Shown piece after piece: positions 48,478-61,615 of a DNA stretch of 64,000 nucleotides. The position numbers and the translations under genes were made by a program. The DNA comes from Alviniconcha marisindica (Eukaryota > Mollusca > Gastropoda > Provannidae): NCBI GenBank assembly GCA_018857735.1, contig JABMCL010001551.1, positions 424,501 through 488,500 of the forward strand, given 5' to 3'. Each line of letters begins with the position of its first letter. Position 1 is the first letter of the stretch. The notes beneath the pieces were generated by a model. That model was not told the origin of the DNA, did not search any database, and was given only the letters and a program-made list of their open reading frames with translations.

Positions 48478-48603
48478 TGCTTGAGAAGGTACGTGTTTCC
48501 CTCTGAAAATCTACGCATGTTTTGTGTCTAATTAATATCAGCGTTCTTGTTAATGTTGTGTGTATTTTATCTTTCTTTCTTTTATCTTTACGTTGTTGTT
48601 GTT

Positions 48604-48606
48604 GTG

Positions 48607-48650
<44 letters not shown>

Positions 48651-48662
48651 TGTGTGTGTGTT
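48604..48662. repeat. (TGCG)n / (TG)n microsatellite
   Basis: About 12 copies of TGCG followed by TG. Confidence 0.95.
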
Positions 48663-48959
48663 TAATAGCTTTTATACATTTTACGTCACATCTAAATAAT
48701 GTTGTTCCCTTCGTGTCACTCGTTGTGTCTGTGTAACGATCCGGAGAGTCGAGTCATAAAGTACTCAACTAATCATCAGAATGACATAGTAAGAAGCGGA
48801 GGCGGCGTTAGGACGGTATCGGAGACATGATTCGTATAATTATTATAGCAAGGGCGTGTTCGTGTAATACACTGACAACACAGGCATTCGGAATATTGTA
48901 GTAATTCGGTGACTTTCTGTCTCTGTCTGTCTGTCTGTCTATCTCTCTGTCAGTACGTG

Positions 48960-49037
48960 CAGTGTGTGTGGGGGGGGGGGGGGGGGGGGGGGGTTGCGTG
49001 CGTGTGCGTGCGCGCGCGCGCGCGTGTGTGTGTGTGT
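48960..49037. repeat. GT, poly-G and GC-alternating simple repeat
   Basis: A G run of about 23 bases at 48971-48993 followed by GTGC and GCGC alternation. It resembles the composition at 4634-4751. Confidence 0.93.
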
Positions 49038-49530
49038 ACATGCTATCAGTACACCACTTCAAGTTTTAAGGGTATAACATTATTATTCCTCAATCCCGTT
49101 TCAGTGTAGCCTGCTTGTCAAAGTACACAACCGGAGATGGAGGGGGTGAGGGTGATGGGGGAGGGGGGGGGGGAGTGTTAAGGCCGGAGGGGTTGACTGA
49201 ATAAGTACTTAGGTTTAACGCGTACTCATCGTTGTAAGTCATATCATGGCGAAACACATGATATCCGCAACATCAGACATTACTTCGTAAAACCCATCAA
49301 AAACAACTCCCAGTTGAAACACAACAGTGCCAACTAAATAAACTTGATCCAAATCAGTGAAACACAAATTATTAAGAACATTGTTTTCTTTGAGAAAATC
49401 GCGGAAGTATATATCACTGAAAAAATCCGGAACGATTTTGGATTAAAGTGTTTTTCTCCACGATCAGTCAAACTGAAGAGCCGCGTATTAAAAATGTGTC
49501 CCAAAGAAAGAAAACTGTTGCATGGGAAGC

Positions 49531-49825
<295 letters not shown>

Positions 49826-50218
49826 AGAGAGTTGATCCTTTCTTACAGGGCCATGCCATCACGCATCAAGCCGGATCGGGGGCAAAAATAAAACAAAACT
49901 ACTTAACCTCTCACCCCCCCCCCCTCCCCTCTCTCGCTGTCTCTGTTTCTGTCTGTCTTCTCTGTTGGGGTGTGGGTGTGTATTATTAAGCATGTTTCAA
50001 AATTCCATGCTCCTGTGGCCTGTATAATTATATATTGTAGAAGGACATCGGTGAGTGTGGGCCGGGTGAAGGACACCTTGACTGATGTCAGCAGAGGACA
50101 AGAAGGACAGATAGGTGACAGTGAACTTCACCGGGCTGGCCGGCGGACACAGGCCTGTACTGGGAGTGGAGCTGTGAACAAGACATTAGGCAGTTTCACT
50201 CTTTAGGCCGGCTTGTCA

Positions 50219-50585
<367 letters not shown>

Positions 50586-50913
50586 AAATGATTTCATTGT
50601 AACACGCCTCGACCAGAAGGGTCGTAGGTAGGCGCTGACCGGTGGACCATCATTATTATCATTCATTCAGTACTACAACTACTATGGAACAATCCCAGAG
50701 AGTGAAACCAAAGATCGCACAAGTAACGATACAGTCAGTAATCCAAGTTGGTGGAACGTCTCCCTGGACTGACTGACACGACCGGATTGCGTCACTGCCA
50801 CTGGGGGAGAACCCAAGGAAGGACTGATTAAAGCGGCGTCGAGGCCGGTAGCCGGCGACTCAGGCGCCGCCCGGGCGGTTTGACTGAGATTGTGCCGTGA
50901 GGATGATCAAGCC

Positions 50914-51445
50914 AGTAAACATAGTGCTTAACGTCCACACATAGTTCAGGAGCTGTGTGAGAGTCGAGGTGGACGTCCTGGGCTGTCCGTCCTAATGAGC
51001 CTTCTGGTTTCCGTGGACGTAAAGAATTATTGAACCGTGCTTCGGCATTGGTCACAACTTGTCCCTAATATGTCAACTGACATCTGAGGACATTAAGCAA
51101 CACTTCACCACCTTAACGTCCACAGAAACCATAAGGCTTATTAGGGACGGGACTGAGACTGAGGGGGGAAGCGGGCATCACTGACTGAGGTGGGGGAATC
51201 AAGTTGAGACGGACAACATATACCTATCGCCGCTGCTGACACTGACTGTACTGCCGCATTATAGTGATGGGCGGCGATGAGAGCCATTTTAATGGTTCAT
51301 TAATTGTGAGGGACAAAGTCACTGACAAGACTGACAGTGTCCACCGAATCACGTCTTGACTGGAAAGACTGGAGCCGAAGCCGCGGAATCGAACCGTTCT
51401 GCCGTTCACTACAAGTACCAGTAACGCCATACCGCTTGGCCAAGC
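50914..51445 (-). mobile_element. Diverged family A SINE with nested family B
   Basis: The A tail at 50914-50939 resumes at 51112. CTTAACGTCCACA is duplicated exactly at 50927-50939 and 51112-51124 around a plus-strand B copy (50940-51111). The A body beyond 51160 is peppered with short insertions. Confidence 0.8.
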
Positions 51446-51815
51446 GACTCAGTCACGACACGTGAGGGCCAGAATGACTCGGTTATATAATGCATTACTT
51501 GAAATTATGCTGTGCACTGTTGTAATGTCAAGTTTCATAGCGCCTCTTTGAGCCTCAGTCACATACTCATGACTCTACGACGCATTTCGGAGATGCCGCA
51601 TTTCTGACTCGCCGTTCATTTCACACAGTGAAGCGGTGACACCCCTTCGCAAACTTCAAGCACTGATTTACGACATCCGGCCTTCCTCCCGGCGGCTCAG
51701 TGGACTCGGCCCGGAAGGTCAGTGCTGCCGGAAAGCCGATGCTCTGACTAAGTGAGTGTGACCTGTCCGGCGTTGCCTAAGCCTATAAAGTGTACTAATC
51801 ATGTACACAACTTGG

Positions 51816-52249
51816 CCCCGTCTCTAATAAGCCGTACGGTTTCTGTGGACGTTAAGCACCATGTTTACTTTACACAACTTGGCATAGTTCAGGAGCTGTG
51901 TGAGAGTCGAGGTGGACGTCCTGGGCTGTCCGTCCTAACGAGCCTTCTGGTTTCCGTGGACGTAAAGAATTATTGAACCGTGCTTCGGCATTGGTCACAA
52001 CTTGTCCCTAATATGTCAACTGACATCTGAGGACATTAAGCCGCAACACTTCATCACACAACTTGGCACGCATAGTTCAGGAGCTGTGTGAGAGTCGAGG
52101 TGGCCGTCCAGGGCTGTCCGTCCTAACGAGCCTTCTGGTTTCCGTGGACGTAAAGCTATATTGAACCATGCTTCGGCATTGGTCACAGCTTGTCCCTAAT
52201 ATGTCAACTGACATCTGAGGACATTAAGCATCACGGCTTCATCATCATC
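51816..52249 (+). mobile_element. Serial insertion: A tail, B, B
   Basis: An A tail (51816-51871) and two B copies (51883-52055, 52067-52249) are separated by the 11-mer ACACAACTTGG. It occurs at 51805-51815, 51872-51882 and 52056-52066, and with one change (A for the last G) at 52250-52260. Confidence 0.85.
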
Positions 52250-52298
52250 ACACAACTTGAATGATTCGGCTCTTTTCTCATCAGTCATAAACTGAGGT

Positions 52299-52575
52299 TG
52301 TGGTTTGTGGACTGACACTGACTCAGTGTCTCAATTTGTGACTTTGTCCGGCCTCACAACTGATTAATGAAACATTAACTGAAATGGCTCTCCGGCATCG
52401 TCTGCCCATCCGTTAGTGCAGGAGTTATTCTGGTGGTGACAATGTAGCCTCGATAAGGCTATCACTTGAAATCCCCCTCTTCCCGGCCCCACCTCCATAC
52501 CCCCTCACTTCCGGCCCCGTCCCTAATAAGCCTCGTGGTTTCTGCGCCGGGACGTGAAGCACCTTGTTTACTTGT
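52299..52575 (+). mobile_element. Family A SINE, headless, with many micro-insertions
   Basis: Aligned by eye to the copy at 6816, it carries extra 3-5 bp words, for example CATTAACTGAAATGG and GGCTCTCCGGCATCG. The 3' module is at about 52512-52565. Confidence 0.75.
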
Positions 52576-52850
52576 TTCCCGTCCGTCCCTAATAAACTTT
52601 ATGATTTCTGTGGACGTCACTGTCGCACCGGGCCATGTTGACTATTCAGTTTACACAATTATTGTGGCGGAGCGGCTGAATATCACCACGGTATGCTTTC
52701 CACACAGTTTGATTCCATGTTGCCGCTTGTCACGTCCACGCTGAGAAACCATGAGGCTTATTAGGGACGGCGGGGAGTCCAGGACGGCCACTTCGACCGG
52801 TAGTTTCGACTGACTAGCTCCTGAGCTCTGATTCCACTGACACAAGGTAG
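52576..52850. mobile_element. Family C-type fragments
   Basis: A plus-strand module is at about 52580-52618 (GTCCCTAATAAACTTTATGA). A minus-strand C fragment is at about 52733-52835 (AGGCTTATTAGGGACGG, then CCAGGACGGCCAC). Confidence 0.6.
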
Positions 52851-52859
52851 CGGGTAGGT

Positions 52860-53030
52860 AGTGTTGCTTAATGTCCTCAGATGTCAGTTGACATATTAGG
52901 GACAAGCTGAGACCGGCAATGCCGAAGCATGGTTCAATATAGCTTTACGTCCACGGAAACCAGAAGGCTCGTTAGGACGGACAGCCCAGGACGGCCACCT
53001 CGACTCTCACACAGCTCCTGAACTATGACA
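52860..53030 (-). mobile_element. Family B element
   Basis: Runs from TGCTTAATGTCCTCAGATGT to CACACAGCTCCTGAACTATG, with a GGC insertion near 52914. Confidence 0.85.
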
Positions 53031-53462
53031 CTGACACAACTATTGGTCATTGAGTTTAGCCGCCCAGTTGTTGCGTTCACTCAGAGATAGTGTGTCTCTG
53101 GCCCACTCAACAGTTTTCGCAATAACAGCCTCCGGCACTGACATCACGGTTTCACAATGCCTAACTGAGATAGGGCCGAGTAAGGTAATGAAATAAACAA
53201 GAGTGGACGAAACTGTTCGGTGAGAGTTTAACAGCGAGGTTACACATCTAATGCGGCCCCATCGTTGCGGGAAGGGTCGCAGTTAGGGTGCCGTTCATTG
53301 CGTAATTTCGGTGCGCCAGTACGGCAATAGCGAATAAACGGGTCACAGGCCACGGTAAATTGTGTACAGTTCAACTGCATGTGCCGGTGCAACTGATGTT
53401 GACATAGATTCACTGTTCCGTTACCGGCGGCACAATATAGCCCGTTTCGATTTATGTTGCAA

Positions 53463-53536
<74 letters not shown>

Positions 53537-53643
53537 TGTGTGTGTGTGTGTGTGTCACACTCCGAGCATCGCTTTCCGGCACCTTGCTCCTTGAAGGAAG
53601 GATGTCGTAAACCAGTGCTTGGAGTGTGTGTGTGTGTGTGTGT

Positions 53644-53738
<95 letters not shown>

Positions 53739-54140
53739 GAAAGAACAAAGCTTCACGGCCGAACCGGCTGACGTCTGACAATCGGACTGTCCGCGACGGG
53801 AGTTCATACCGTAAATCCATTATTGCATTATGTGAGGCGCTTAGAACTTATACAGATGGATTTGTGCCATACGAATACGATTTTGATTGACCGACTGAAA
53901 TCCAGTGCCGTTATCAGTCGGGGTTCCCACAACTCCTGGGCACAATATGCCTATTTTCTTGTTTTTGTCAGTTTTTGCCATTTTTACGTTTTTTCGGCCG
54001 AGTTAATTGACTTGTGTAAACTTTTCGGTGCGTGTCTCGCCTGCGTGTGCATAACAAACGCTGAAATCATTGCTCGTTGCACACGTTAAAGATGTTATGT
54101 TAGCCTTTCGATAATAGAAGGCTGGTGGCAGAAGCAAGTA
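53031..54140. other. Intergenic with large GA and GT repeats
   Basis: A (GA)n run at 53465-53534 passes into (GT)n. After a unique spacer of about 70 bp, a (GT)n run continues to 53735. No gene is seen. Confidence 0.7.
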
Positions 54141-54386
54141 AGTAAACATGGTGCTTAACGTCCACAGAAACCATAAGGCTTATTAGGGACGGGGAGAAGG
54201 GGGGGAAGGGGTATGGAGGTGGGGGGAGAAGATTATATACCTATCGCTACACTGTCACCACTAGAATGACTTCTGCATTAAGATGGGCAGCGATGAGAGC
54301 CATTTTAATGTTTCAGTAGGAAGTGATGGACAAAGTCACAAGACAGTGTCCACAAACCACAACCTTTTTGAAGATAAGGGAGAGCC
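54141..54386 (-). mobile_element. Family A SINE just upstream of the Ly6 gene
   Basis: Runs from GTAAACATGGTGCTTAACGT to AGAGCCGAAGC, with the head truncated. It ends about 220 bp before the Ly6 start codon, so it lies in the promoter or 5' UTR. Confidence 0.85.
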
Positions 54387-54608
54387 GAAGCATTACCGTC
54401 AGCCGATTTCTAGTTGTGGCTGAGCAGAAGCAATTATTGAAATGGACTATAGTTTATTATTGCCCCTGCTTTGGAAAGGTGGCGCTGCCGGAGACGCCAT
54501 TGCAAAGTGAAGGTGACCGCAACTTGGGAGAAAAGTTCTGTTACCCGCTGTCCTCCACTGTCTCTTTTGCTGCGAACTCTGCGACCAACTAGACTCCTCT
54601 CCGTCACC

Positions 54609-54669
54609 ATGATGGGCGCTTACCACATTGCCGCTGCTGTGTTGTTTTTCGTCGTCATAATCCGAGAAG
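54609..54669 (+). CDS. Ly6 gene coding exon 1 (signal peptide)
   Basis: Encodes residues 1-20 plus one base. The donor is GAAG|GTAATA. Confidence 0.85.
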
Positions 54670-57600
54670 GTAATATTTGCTGAGTTTCCTCCTCTTCCCA
54701 CCCGGCACTCGATGAAGTCTCGCTGGTTCTAAGCGGTCTCTTATTTCTGCAGGATCAATAGTTTTGATGACACAGAACACAGTAGTTGACATGGTTCAGC
54801 GACCTTCAGGTGTTCTTCTGAACACAGGTCCCTTCTTGTGTGCAATGCATAAAGTTCTGGTTCATACAGTTGCTAGTTTAAGTCGAATTGATAGCGTCAT
54901 TGCATCGATTTCTGCGGTTGTTTACAAGCGTTAGTACTACGTACCAAGTAGCCCACTGTTGCAGCAGTAGACGAAGTAGTAATAGTAGTAATGTCTGTCG
55001 CAATATCCGCCACAACTCTTACATTGCAGGGTGAAAAAAAAGAGAGCAAAAAACAACAACAACAAAACCCGATTTTAATTTTGCGGAGCATTTCTGATCT
55101 CCCCAAGATTCTCACTCCTTTTGACGTTTAGTTACAGTTCTAGTCAGTTGCCGAGTTAGCATTTACTGATTTAGACCCTTCTCAGCTTCTGCAGGTGTTC
55201 TCGTGATTCAGTTTGAGTTTGATAGTGTTTGGTAAAAAAAAAAGAGAAAGAAAGAGAAAAAAGTGCAGCATAAAGTCATAATCTCGAAATAATTTTCTGC
55301 TCACTGGAATGTGGCAGCCTAAGACAAAGAAGATTTGTTTCTTTTGGTTTGTTGACTTATCCCCCCGCCCCCCCCCCCCCCCCCTCCTGCTAAGGGCTGA
55401 GCTAATTAATCCTTAATTAGCATAAATTGGTCCTCTGATGGTTGCGGTCTGTCCCTAGTGTAGTAATCAGGATGGAAACATTTAAAAGTTGTTGTAAATT
55501 GTCTGAAACATTCTGAAGTATTGTACAGTTCATATATGCATGGGATTCAGAACAGCAGGTACTTCATCAGTATTCAGTTAATTGCATAATTGTTTGAAAC
55601 AGACATTTGCTTTGAATGAGGAGAGAAAAACGTCCTTGACTCTAGCTAAAAGTAAATACAAGGCATTTATGTCTTAGATAATACAGATCCATTTTTTACA
55701 TTTTTGCACATGTTTCAGTTTGACTCAAGTTATACTATTAGTGTGTGTTAAAGGGGTGCATGGGGCTTTAATAATATGGTTAGAGTGTGTTAAACTAAAG
55801 GGGTGTTAATGATAATGGTAATATTAATTATGTATATTATTATATATTGAATATTCTGTACAGAGGCGAGTGAAACAAAGATGAAACTTGTCAAGTTTGG
55901 GGGATAAATGTTTCTGTGGATCGGTGCTTTTCAGGATTGGCGTTACAGTGTGTGGATTGCAACTCGTTTTCCAACACAGACTGCGATCAAAATCCCCTGA
56001 AGTATGTGACTGACTGCCCTGTCAATGCCACGTCATGCAGAAAAATGGAGCAAGAAAGTAAGTATGATCCCCCGCCCCCACTCCCCTCCAGTGAATTTAT
56101 GAATATATATATGTATGTCAATTTTGAAGTTATTTCTGGTTCTGCACCATATCTACTGATCAGTCTAACTTAGTCCAGATAAAAAGCTTTAAATACATCT
56201 AATTTGCTGTCAAAGTTTGGAACAAGTCAGCACTCTTTATTCTGGCACTAACGATACTATTGGCAGTGATAATTACTATCAAATTTGAAGCTGATTTCAG
56301 TAGCAAATATACATTTCAAAGCCAAGAACAAATCTGTGTCAGATGAGCCCACGTTTCATTTAATCTACATTTGTGGATTTGAAATGGAATAGATCCAGGT
56401 TTATTTATGCACATTAACTTCAGCAAACAGCTCTAAGAAGTTGAGAATTGTAATACAGGGTTTATTATAAAATTTGAAGTCCATTGGTCATTTGACCTGT
56501 AGCCTTCTGGTTCCAGTAGATCAGTTTTTAAATGAATGACTGTGAGTCAACATTTCATGTTTATATAATTCACATACATTATTATTATTATTATTATTAT
56601 TCATAGCTTTTGTATAGCACTATTCTCTGCTCTCGAGCAGACTCAATGCACACATTAGCATGTGATTCTGAATGAGTGACTGTATCCTTTTATAGCACGT
56701 ATCCATGGAAGTGGTGTACTAGTAGCGCTCTGTGGTTGTTGCATGGCTGGTGCCACGTGAAATGCTGCCATTTTGGCGCAAGTTCTGTGTACACCATTCA
56801 ACCATGCACCAGGTTACAGTGTCACTTCATTCAAAGCCACATAGTGTATGCGTGTTTAGCTGTAACCTGCCACCTGCACTTTTGGCAGGATGACTGGGAT
56901 CTTTTACGTGCTATTGCGGTAACATGGGGGTGGAATGGATACAGAAATAAGAGTCAGCATAGAAAGTTGACCCAGGAGAAGAAAACTCCCACTGCTCCCT
57001 CAGGGATTCAAACCCCTGACCTTTCAATCACGAGTCCGGCGCTCTAACCACTGAGCTATCCCGCTCCCCAATGCATGTGCACACATTTTTGATTACTTAG
57101 CAGATTGCCATTTTTACTAGTCTCATGCCTCTGGCCTTCCGTTTGGCGGGACTACAATAAATATATATTAGTTATTACTTTTTATTAAGAAGAGAAGGTT
57201 GTATGATTCCATAACGAGAATGATTTCTGAAGAAGAAATAAAAACTACGCCCTACCCCCATTGTCTGAAAGGAAAGACTGTTGTCCTAAAGGCTAAGTAA
57301 TGTTTCTTTTTCTGAATTTAAATTTTGTAGATGGCAAATATGACCTGGTTATACAGTCAGCTGGTGAGGCTACAGGAAGTAGTAGTTCAGGTTCAGAGAA
57401 ATTTTGCTAGAATTAAAAACGGATAAAAACTCACTTTGGGAACAAACAACTTTTTAGCAGTGTGAAAGGAGTGATTTTACCATTTTTTATTTTATTTATT
57501 TTATGTCCAGGTTGAACTTAAGCAGAATTTTAAGTGTGGTAATTAGTAGTGAAATTGGATCAGGTGGGGGCAGATTGTCTGGGACACCTATGCTGATTGC

Positions 57601-59046
57601 ACGGATATTTGTGTTGTGAGCCTGGAGTGTGGATCAGAACTAGATGGCTCTGGAGCTGGTTTAATGAACACGGTTATAAACTATGCTAGCAGAAAGACCT
57701 CCAACCCACTGCGCGGTTACGGTTATGTGCACGGTTCAAATTTACGACAGCCCCGCCAGATTGTGGCCATGATGCACAACATGGTGTTGGTTACAACTGT
57801 GCTAGCGTAGGCCGTCTATATTTAACTGTGACTGGAAACCCCCCAGGATTTTCCTTCACATCCACCACAAACTGACACCAAATGAATCTCCAATCACATG
57901 CTGAAAAGTACCAGTTGCATAAAACCGCAAAGCAATCATTATTTGCATTGATAATAATAGTAAAATAAATTATTTAAAACAAATTAAGCATCATCATTTT
58001 CCGCAAAACAACAAATGCAAGAGGGGGGGATGTGCCTTTGGCTTAGAATTTGGAGGGAATTTTTTAAAACTTTTTTTGGGGGGTGGGGATGGGTGTTAGT
58101 GTTATTTATACAAATATAGCGATTATTGTCTTTGAGGCTCAAATATTTACTGTACTCTGGCAACTATTTTCCCTGGAGCAAAAGCCAACTGTTTCAAGGT
58201 ATCTGGCAGTGTGGTGATACATTAGGAAATGACTGGCATATTTATCATTGCATGCGCTAAAATATAGTAAAAAAAGCAGAAAAGAAAAAAAGAACAGACA
58301 ACTTTTTTATTATCTGAACAAAAAATGCTGGTAATAAGTGGCATGACCCATGCTTTAAAAAAAGAAGAAGGATGGGCCCTCGGGGCCCCAGACAAAGTTA
58401 TAGTATGTGTCAGTAGCTGTAGTGTAGTTGAAAAGTGATCCTTTGTAATAAATAGCTGTTTTGCATTTATCCCAGCAGATTTTTTGTGATCAGCAATTTA
58501 ATCAACACACTTAAGTTAAGGGTGAAAAGAAAGTGAATAATAAAGTTAAAAAAATATAGAGCAGTACAAAACCAGTTTGGTTCCAAAGTTAGAACATGAA
58601 TACAGACTCAGTTTTCATGCACTAATATGATGAAGAGAGATAGCTCTGCACAATAGAATAAACAGACATTGGTGGAAAGTAAAATAGAAGGTATTGTGAT
58701 TTTGAAAAGCAGCACTGGGTGCTTTTTATTTGTGATAGTGTTATTCAGACTATCAATGCTGTCCAGATAATAGTCCGAATAGCACTTATTTACCTGCCAT
58801 CTCTTCACAAACTGTTCTCTTTTTTTCTTTCCAGTCTATTACGACGACGATTACCAGGTTAGAACGATTCGTCAGTGTGCCATCATCTCTGGACCCATGA
58901 AGTGCATCGAGCGTACAGGCACCTATCGCTTCAAAGTCTTCTACTGCCACTGTGAAGGAGATAACTGCAACAGCGCCACCTCTCTCTCCATCTCTTTGCT
59001 TGTGGCTTCTCTGTCTGCTGCAGTTGGCTTTTTGTTCAAGTTGTGA
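54609..59046 (+). CDS. GPI-anchored Ly6/uPAR-domain protein (three exons)
   Basis: Joining 54609-54669, 55935-56057 and 58835-59046 gives 131 residues, with phase 1 at both junctions. Residues 1-22 are a signal peptide (HIAAAVLFFVVII). The mature part begins near LQCVDCNSF and has ten cysteines, ending in the Ly6 signature CHCEGDNCN. There is one N-glycosylation sequon (NAT). The last 20 residues (SISLLVASLSAAVGFLF plus KL) are a hydrophobic GPI-attachment signal. The fold should be a three-finger domain on the outer cell surface. Invertebrate relatives include the quiver/sleepless type, which act on ion channels and septate junctions, but the specific role cannot be read here. ATGATG gives two adjacent starts in a CACC context. 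Confidence 0.9.
54670..55934 (+). other. Ly6 gene intron 1
   Basis: Contains a poly-C run at about 55367-55384. No exon is seen. Confidence 0.6.
55935..56057 (+). CDS. Ly6 gene coding exon 2
   Basis: Encodes about residues 21-61, with the first five cysteines from LQCVDC to TSCRKMEQE. The acceptor is TTTTCAG|GATT and the donor GAAA|GTAAGT. Confidence 0.92.
56585..57068 (-). mobile_element. Family D tRNA-type SINE, best copy, in Ly6 intron 2
   Basis: On the minus strand the head reads GGGGAGCGGGATAGCTCAGT, then GGTTAGAGCGCC (A box), with the B box GGTTTGAATCCC at about 57014-57003. The body runs down to CTGCTCGAGAGCAGAGAATA and an (ATT)n-rich end at about 56580-56600. Confidence 0.9.
57069..58834 (+). 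other. Rest of Ly6 intron 2
   Basis: A 64-codon frame at 57616-57810 has no family match and no splice support. No other feature is seen. Confidence 0.5.
58835..59046 (+). CDS. Ly6 gene coding exon 3 (last)
   Basis: Encodes residues 62-131 and the stop: the last five cysteines (RQC, MKC, YCHC, DNC) and the GPI signal. The acceptor is TTTCCAG|TCTA after a T-rich tract. Confidence 0.93.
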
Positions 59047-61615
59047 TTCCTTCCAAAGTTAATTTCCTTAGTTCTCTGTTTCTTCCCCTCTCTGACCCAC
59101 CCTGAGCCTGCACCCTCAAGAGTCAAGACGCCACCCCACCCCACCCCACCCCTGCATTCCAGCCATTATTCCCTCCATCTGCATTCTCATTACTGGGACT
59201 TTCTGTTTCCACAAACTTAATTTGTTCAAGTGGGAATCTTGTATTGCCTTTTTCAATTTTTCACACATTTGAACTGTTATCATTCAGGAACGTTAGACCT
59301 TGTAAAGAATTGATGAATTGTAAAGAAAGTCAGCTTGTGCAGTTGTGAGGCTGAAGATGCTGTATTATCATGTATTGTTAGTAACTGAAAGAAGTCTGTA
59401 TTGTCAGAGACTAAGGGATACATATGCAGATCTGTGTAAAGTGCTTCAGTTCCATGTTTGCTGTAAAGATTGGGCAATTGTCAGATTCTTACGGTAGTCT
59501 GGCACTGAATTTAGCGAGTGTTGGAGTGCCTGTGATCACATCACATTCCAGAGTGTGATGTAGTGTTAGTAAACAAGAGTATGAACTTCAAATAAAACTG
59601 GGCTTTGTAAATAGACGCGAATATCACATCTGTGACAGTCTTCATTAGATTTCGCAATAACTCTATTTTTAACCTTGTTACTATGTTAGATGTAATAAAA
59701 GTTGCCTCATTTCATTTGACAGTTTTAATTCTTCTCATATTTTGCATTTACTCCAGATTTCTTGGGTGGCTTTTAAAGGCCCAGGTAAGAACTGTGTTCG
59801 CTAAAACCCCAAGCTTCAAATACCCTTGTCAGTGAAGGCTTGCACATGGGTACATGGAAGCTTGCTTGTGAGCACACTCAGGCCACTGATCTAGAATACA
59901 TGGATAGGGACCGTGATGCTTGTGATGAAGCTGAGCAGGCACAGGTTGCATGTCTTTACAGATCTAAATAAGTACACACACACAAACATGCTCACTGCCT
60001 CTACATTCAGAAGAGTTTAGCTCTGGATCTAAAGTATATCCAGTTGTGATTGGCATCATGCTATGCATGCATTAAACCACATCAAATAATGACAAAACAC
60101 ACCCCTGTGAAAGGTGAATACCTTTTGCCTCTGCTGGGCAGCCTTGGCGACAGCAACTCCAAGCTGCACAACAAGCAGCATTATTCCAACTGAAACTAAA
60201 AACTGCTTCTTTCCAGTAAATAGCTGAACTCTTCAACATGGCAGATTGCTTGCCTCACTCTGATCAGCATTCTGTATTGGTAAGCCACTGTCCATCTACC
60301 TCTAGATCAGTGCAGTGAGGGTTGCTGAGGGCAAAATGAGGCTTGTACTCTTTGTTTTTAAGCAATGATATATATTGTCTTCTTACACAGAAGACATTGG
60401 CATTACTGCATTTGTGTTGATGTCCTTCCCACCACTCATTTTTCCCAGTAGATGCCACAGTCTGGGGTGCGATTTCATGTGTGATTGTATGTGTGCCTGG
60501 TTGAAAATGGTGTGAAGTGGAAACTTTCAGTTTCAGTGAAAGGGGTGTGTGATCAGTGGAAGTCACAGTGGTTTGTTAGTCCTCTGTCAATGTGGTATTG
60601 TTATGTAGTAGATGACCATTATGCGAGAGCGAGCAAGATGGTTTTTAAGATGGAAATGCAGTTGTTCATATTTGTACTTCATTGCATAAAAATGTGCTGG
60701 CTAGCTTTTTATATTAACAGAATGTGTGTGGTGTGCATGAGAAGTCTGGGCAGTTGGAGATCTGTTAATCATGTTGCTGACAGAGAGATTTGTGATTATC
60801 ACTTGTTTTGGAGTGATGTATCTATGTGAAGAGATCATGCCTTTGTAGCAACATTATGCAGAATTAATTGGCAGGAACAAATCTTGAGGTAGGCTTGTCT
60901 TTCTGTTGTATTTTAGTGACAGCAAATGTGAAATATTTGAGTTTTGCTGGGAGATTGTGTGAGGTTAATAATAATGTGGACAGATGAAAAGTGTTATGGG
61001 AGAATCTTTACAAAGGAATCTTTGTGGAAAGAATTAAAGCATTATGCATTTTAAAGCCTTCGAAAGTGTTTGTTCATCATTTGGTTAGGGATGGTCATCT
61101 TTGTGCAGTTGTGTTGGGTCAGACGGATGTGGGGTGGGGGGAAGTCTTCATGCACACGCATACAGTGCAAGCATAAATACTAGACATTGCAATTGTTTTG
61201 TTGGGTCAGATAGAAAGAATTGCACTTACAGTAATAAAAGAAAGAGATTAGCTACTGTTGGGAAAGAAGTAAACGTGTATTCATATGATGCGAGGATGTA
61301 TGCAGTTGCAAGTCTTGCAATTGTAATGACAGTAGTAATCTCGGCAGACAAATGTCCATACGTCAGTAACTTGTTCATGATTTTAATTGTAGCTCTTCTT
61401 TGTTTTATTTTTTTTAGCGCAGATTGTTACAGCAATCAAGTAGTTTCATAATCTGCTCCAGTGTTACGAGAAGAAAATTATGCTTTTAACAGTTTTATTG
61501 CAACCTTTGTTTTATTGCTCAGATCATGGTTGAAAATTGTCATGTCTATAAATAATTATGGTAGTATTTTACATTATTGAGTAGAAAATAAACAGTGTTG
61601 TTAAAAACCTTCAGT
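59047..61615 (+). other. 3' UTR of the Ly6 gene, two possible ends
   Basis: AATAAA at 59591-59596 would give a 3' UTR of about 560 bp. A second AATAAA at 61587-61592, after a T-rich region without genes, could give a longer form. Confidence 0.55.

Noticed and set aside
47425..48484. Long plus-strand frames of 346 and 314 codons, Cys/Trp/Leu/Val-rich
   Set aside because: They are produced by a 23-bp minisatellite lacking stop codons. All three frames are open and give the same periodic peptide.
57000..57068. tRNA-like sequence on the minus strand (GATAGCTCAGTGGTTAGAGC)
   Set aside because: It is the head of a family D SINE, shared with the copy at 17777.
57616..57810. 64-codon frame in Ly6 intron 2
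   Set aside because: No similarity recognised, no splice sites joining it to neighbouring exons, and it would break the Ly6 phase.
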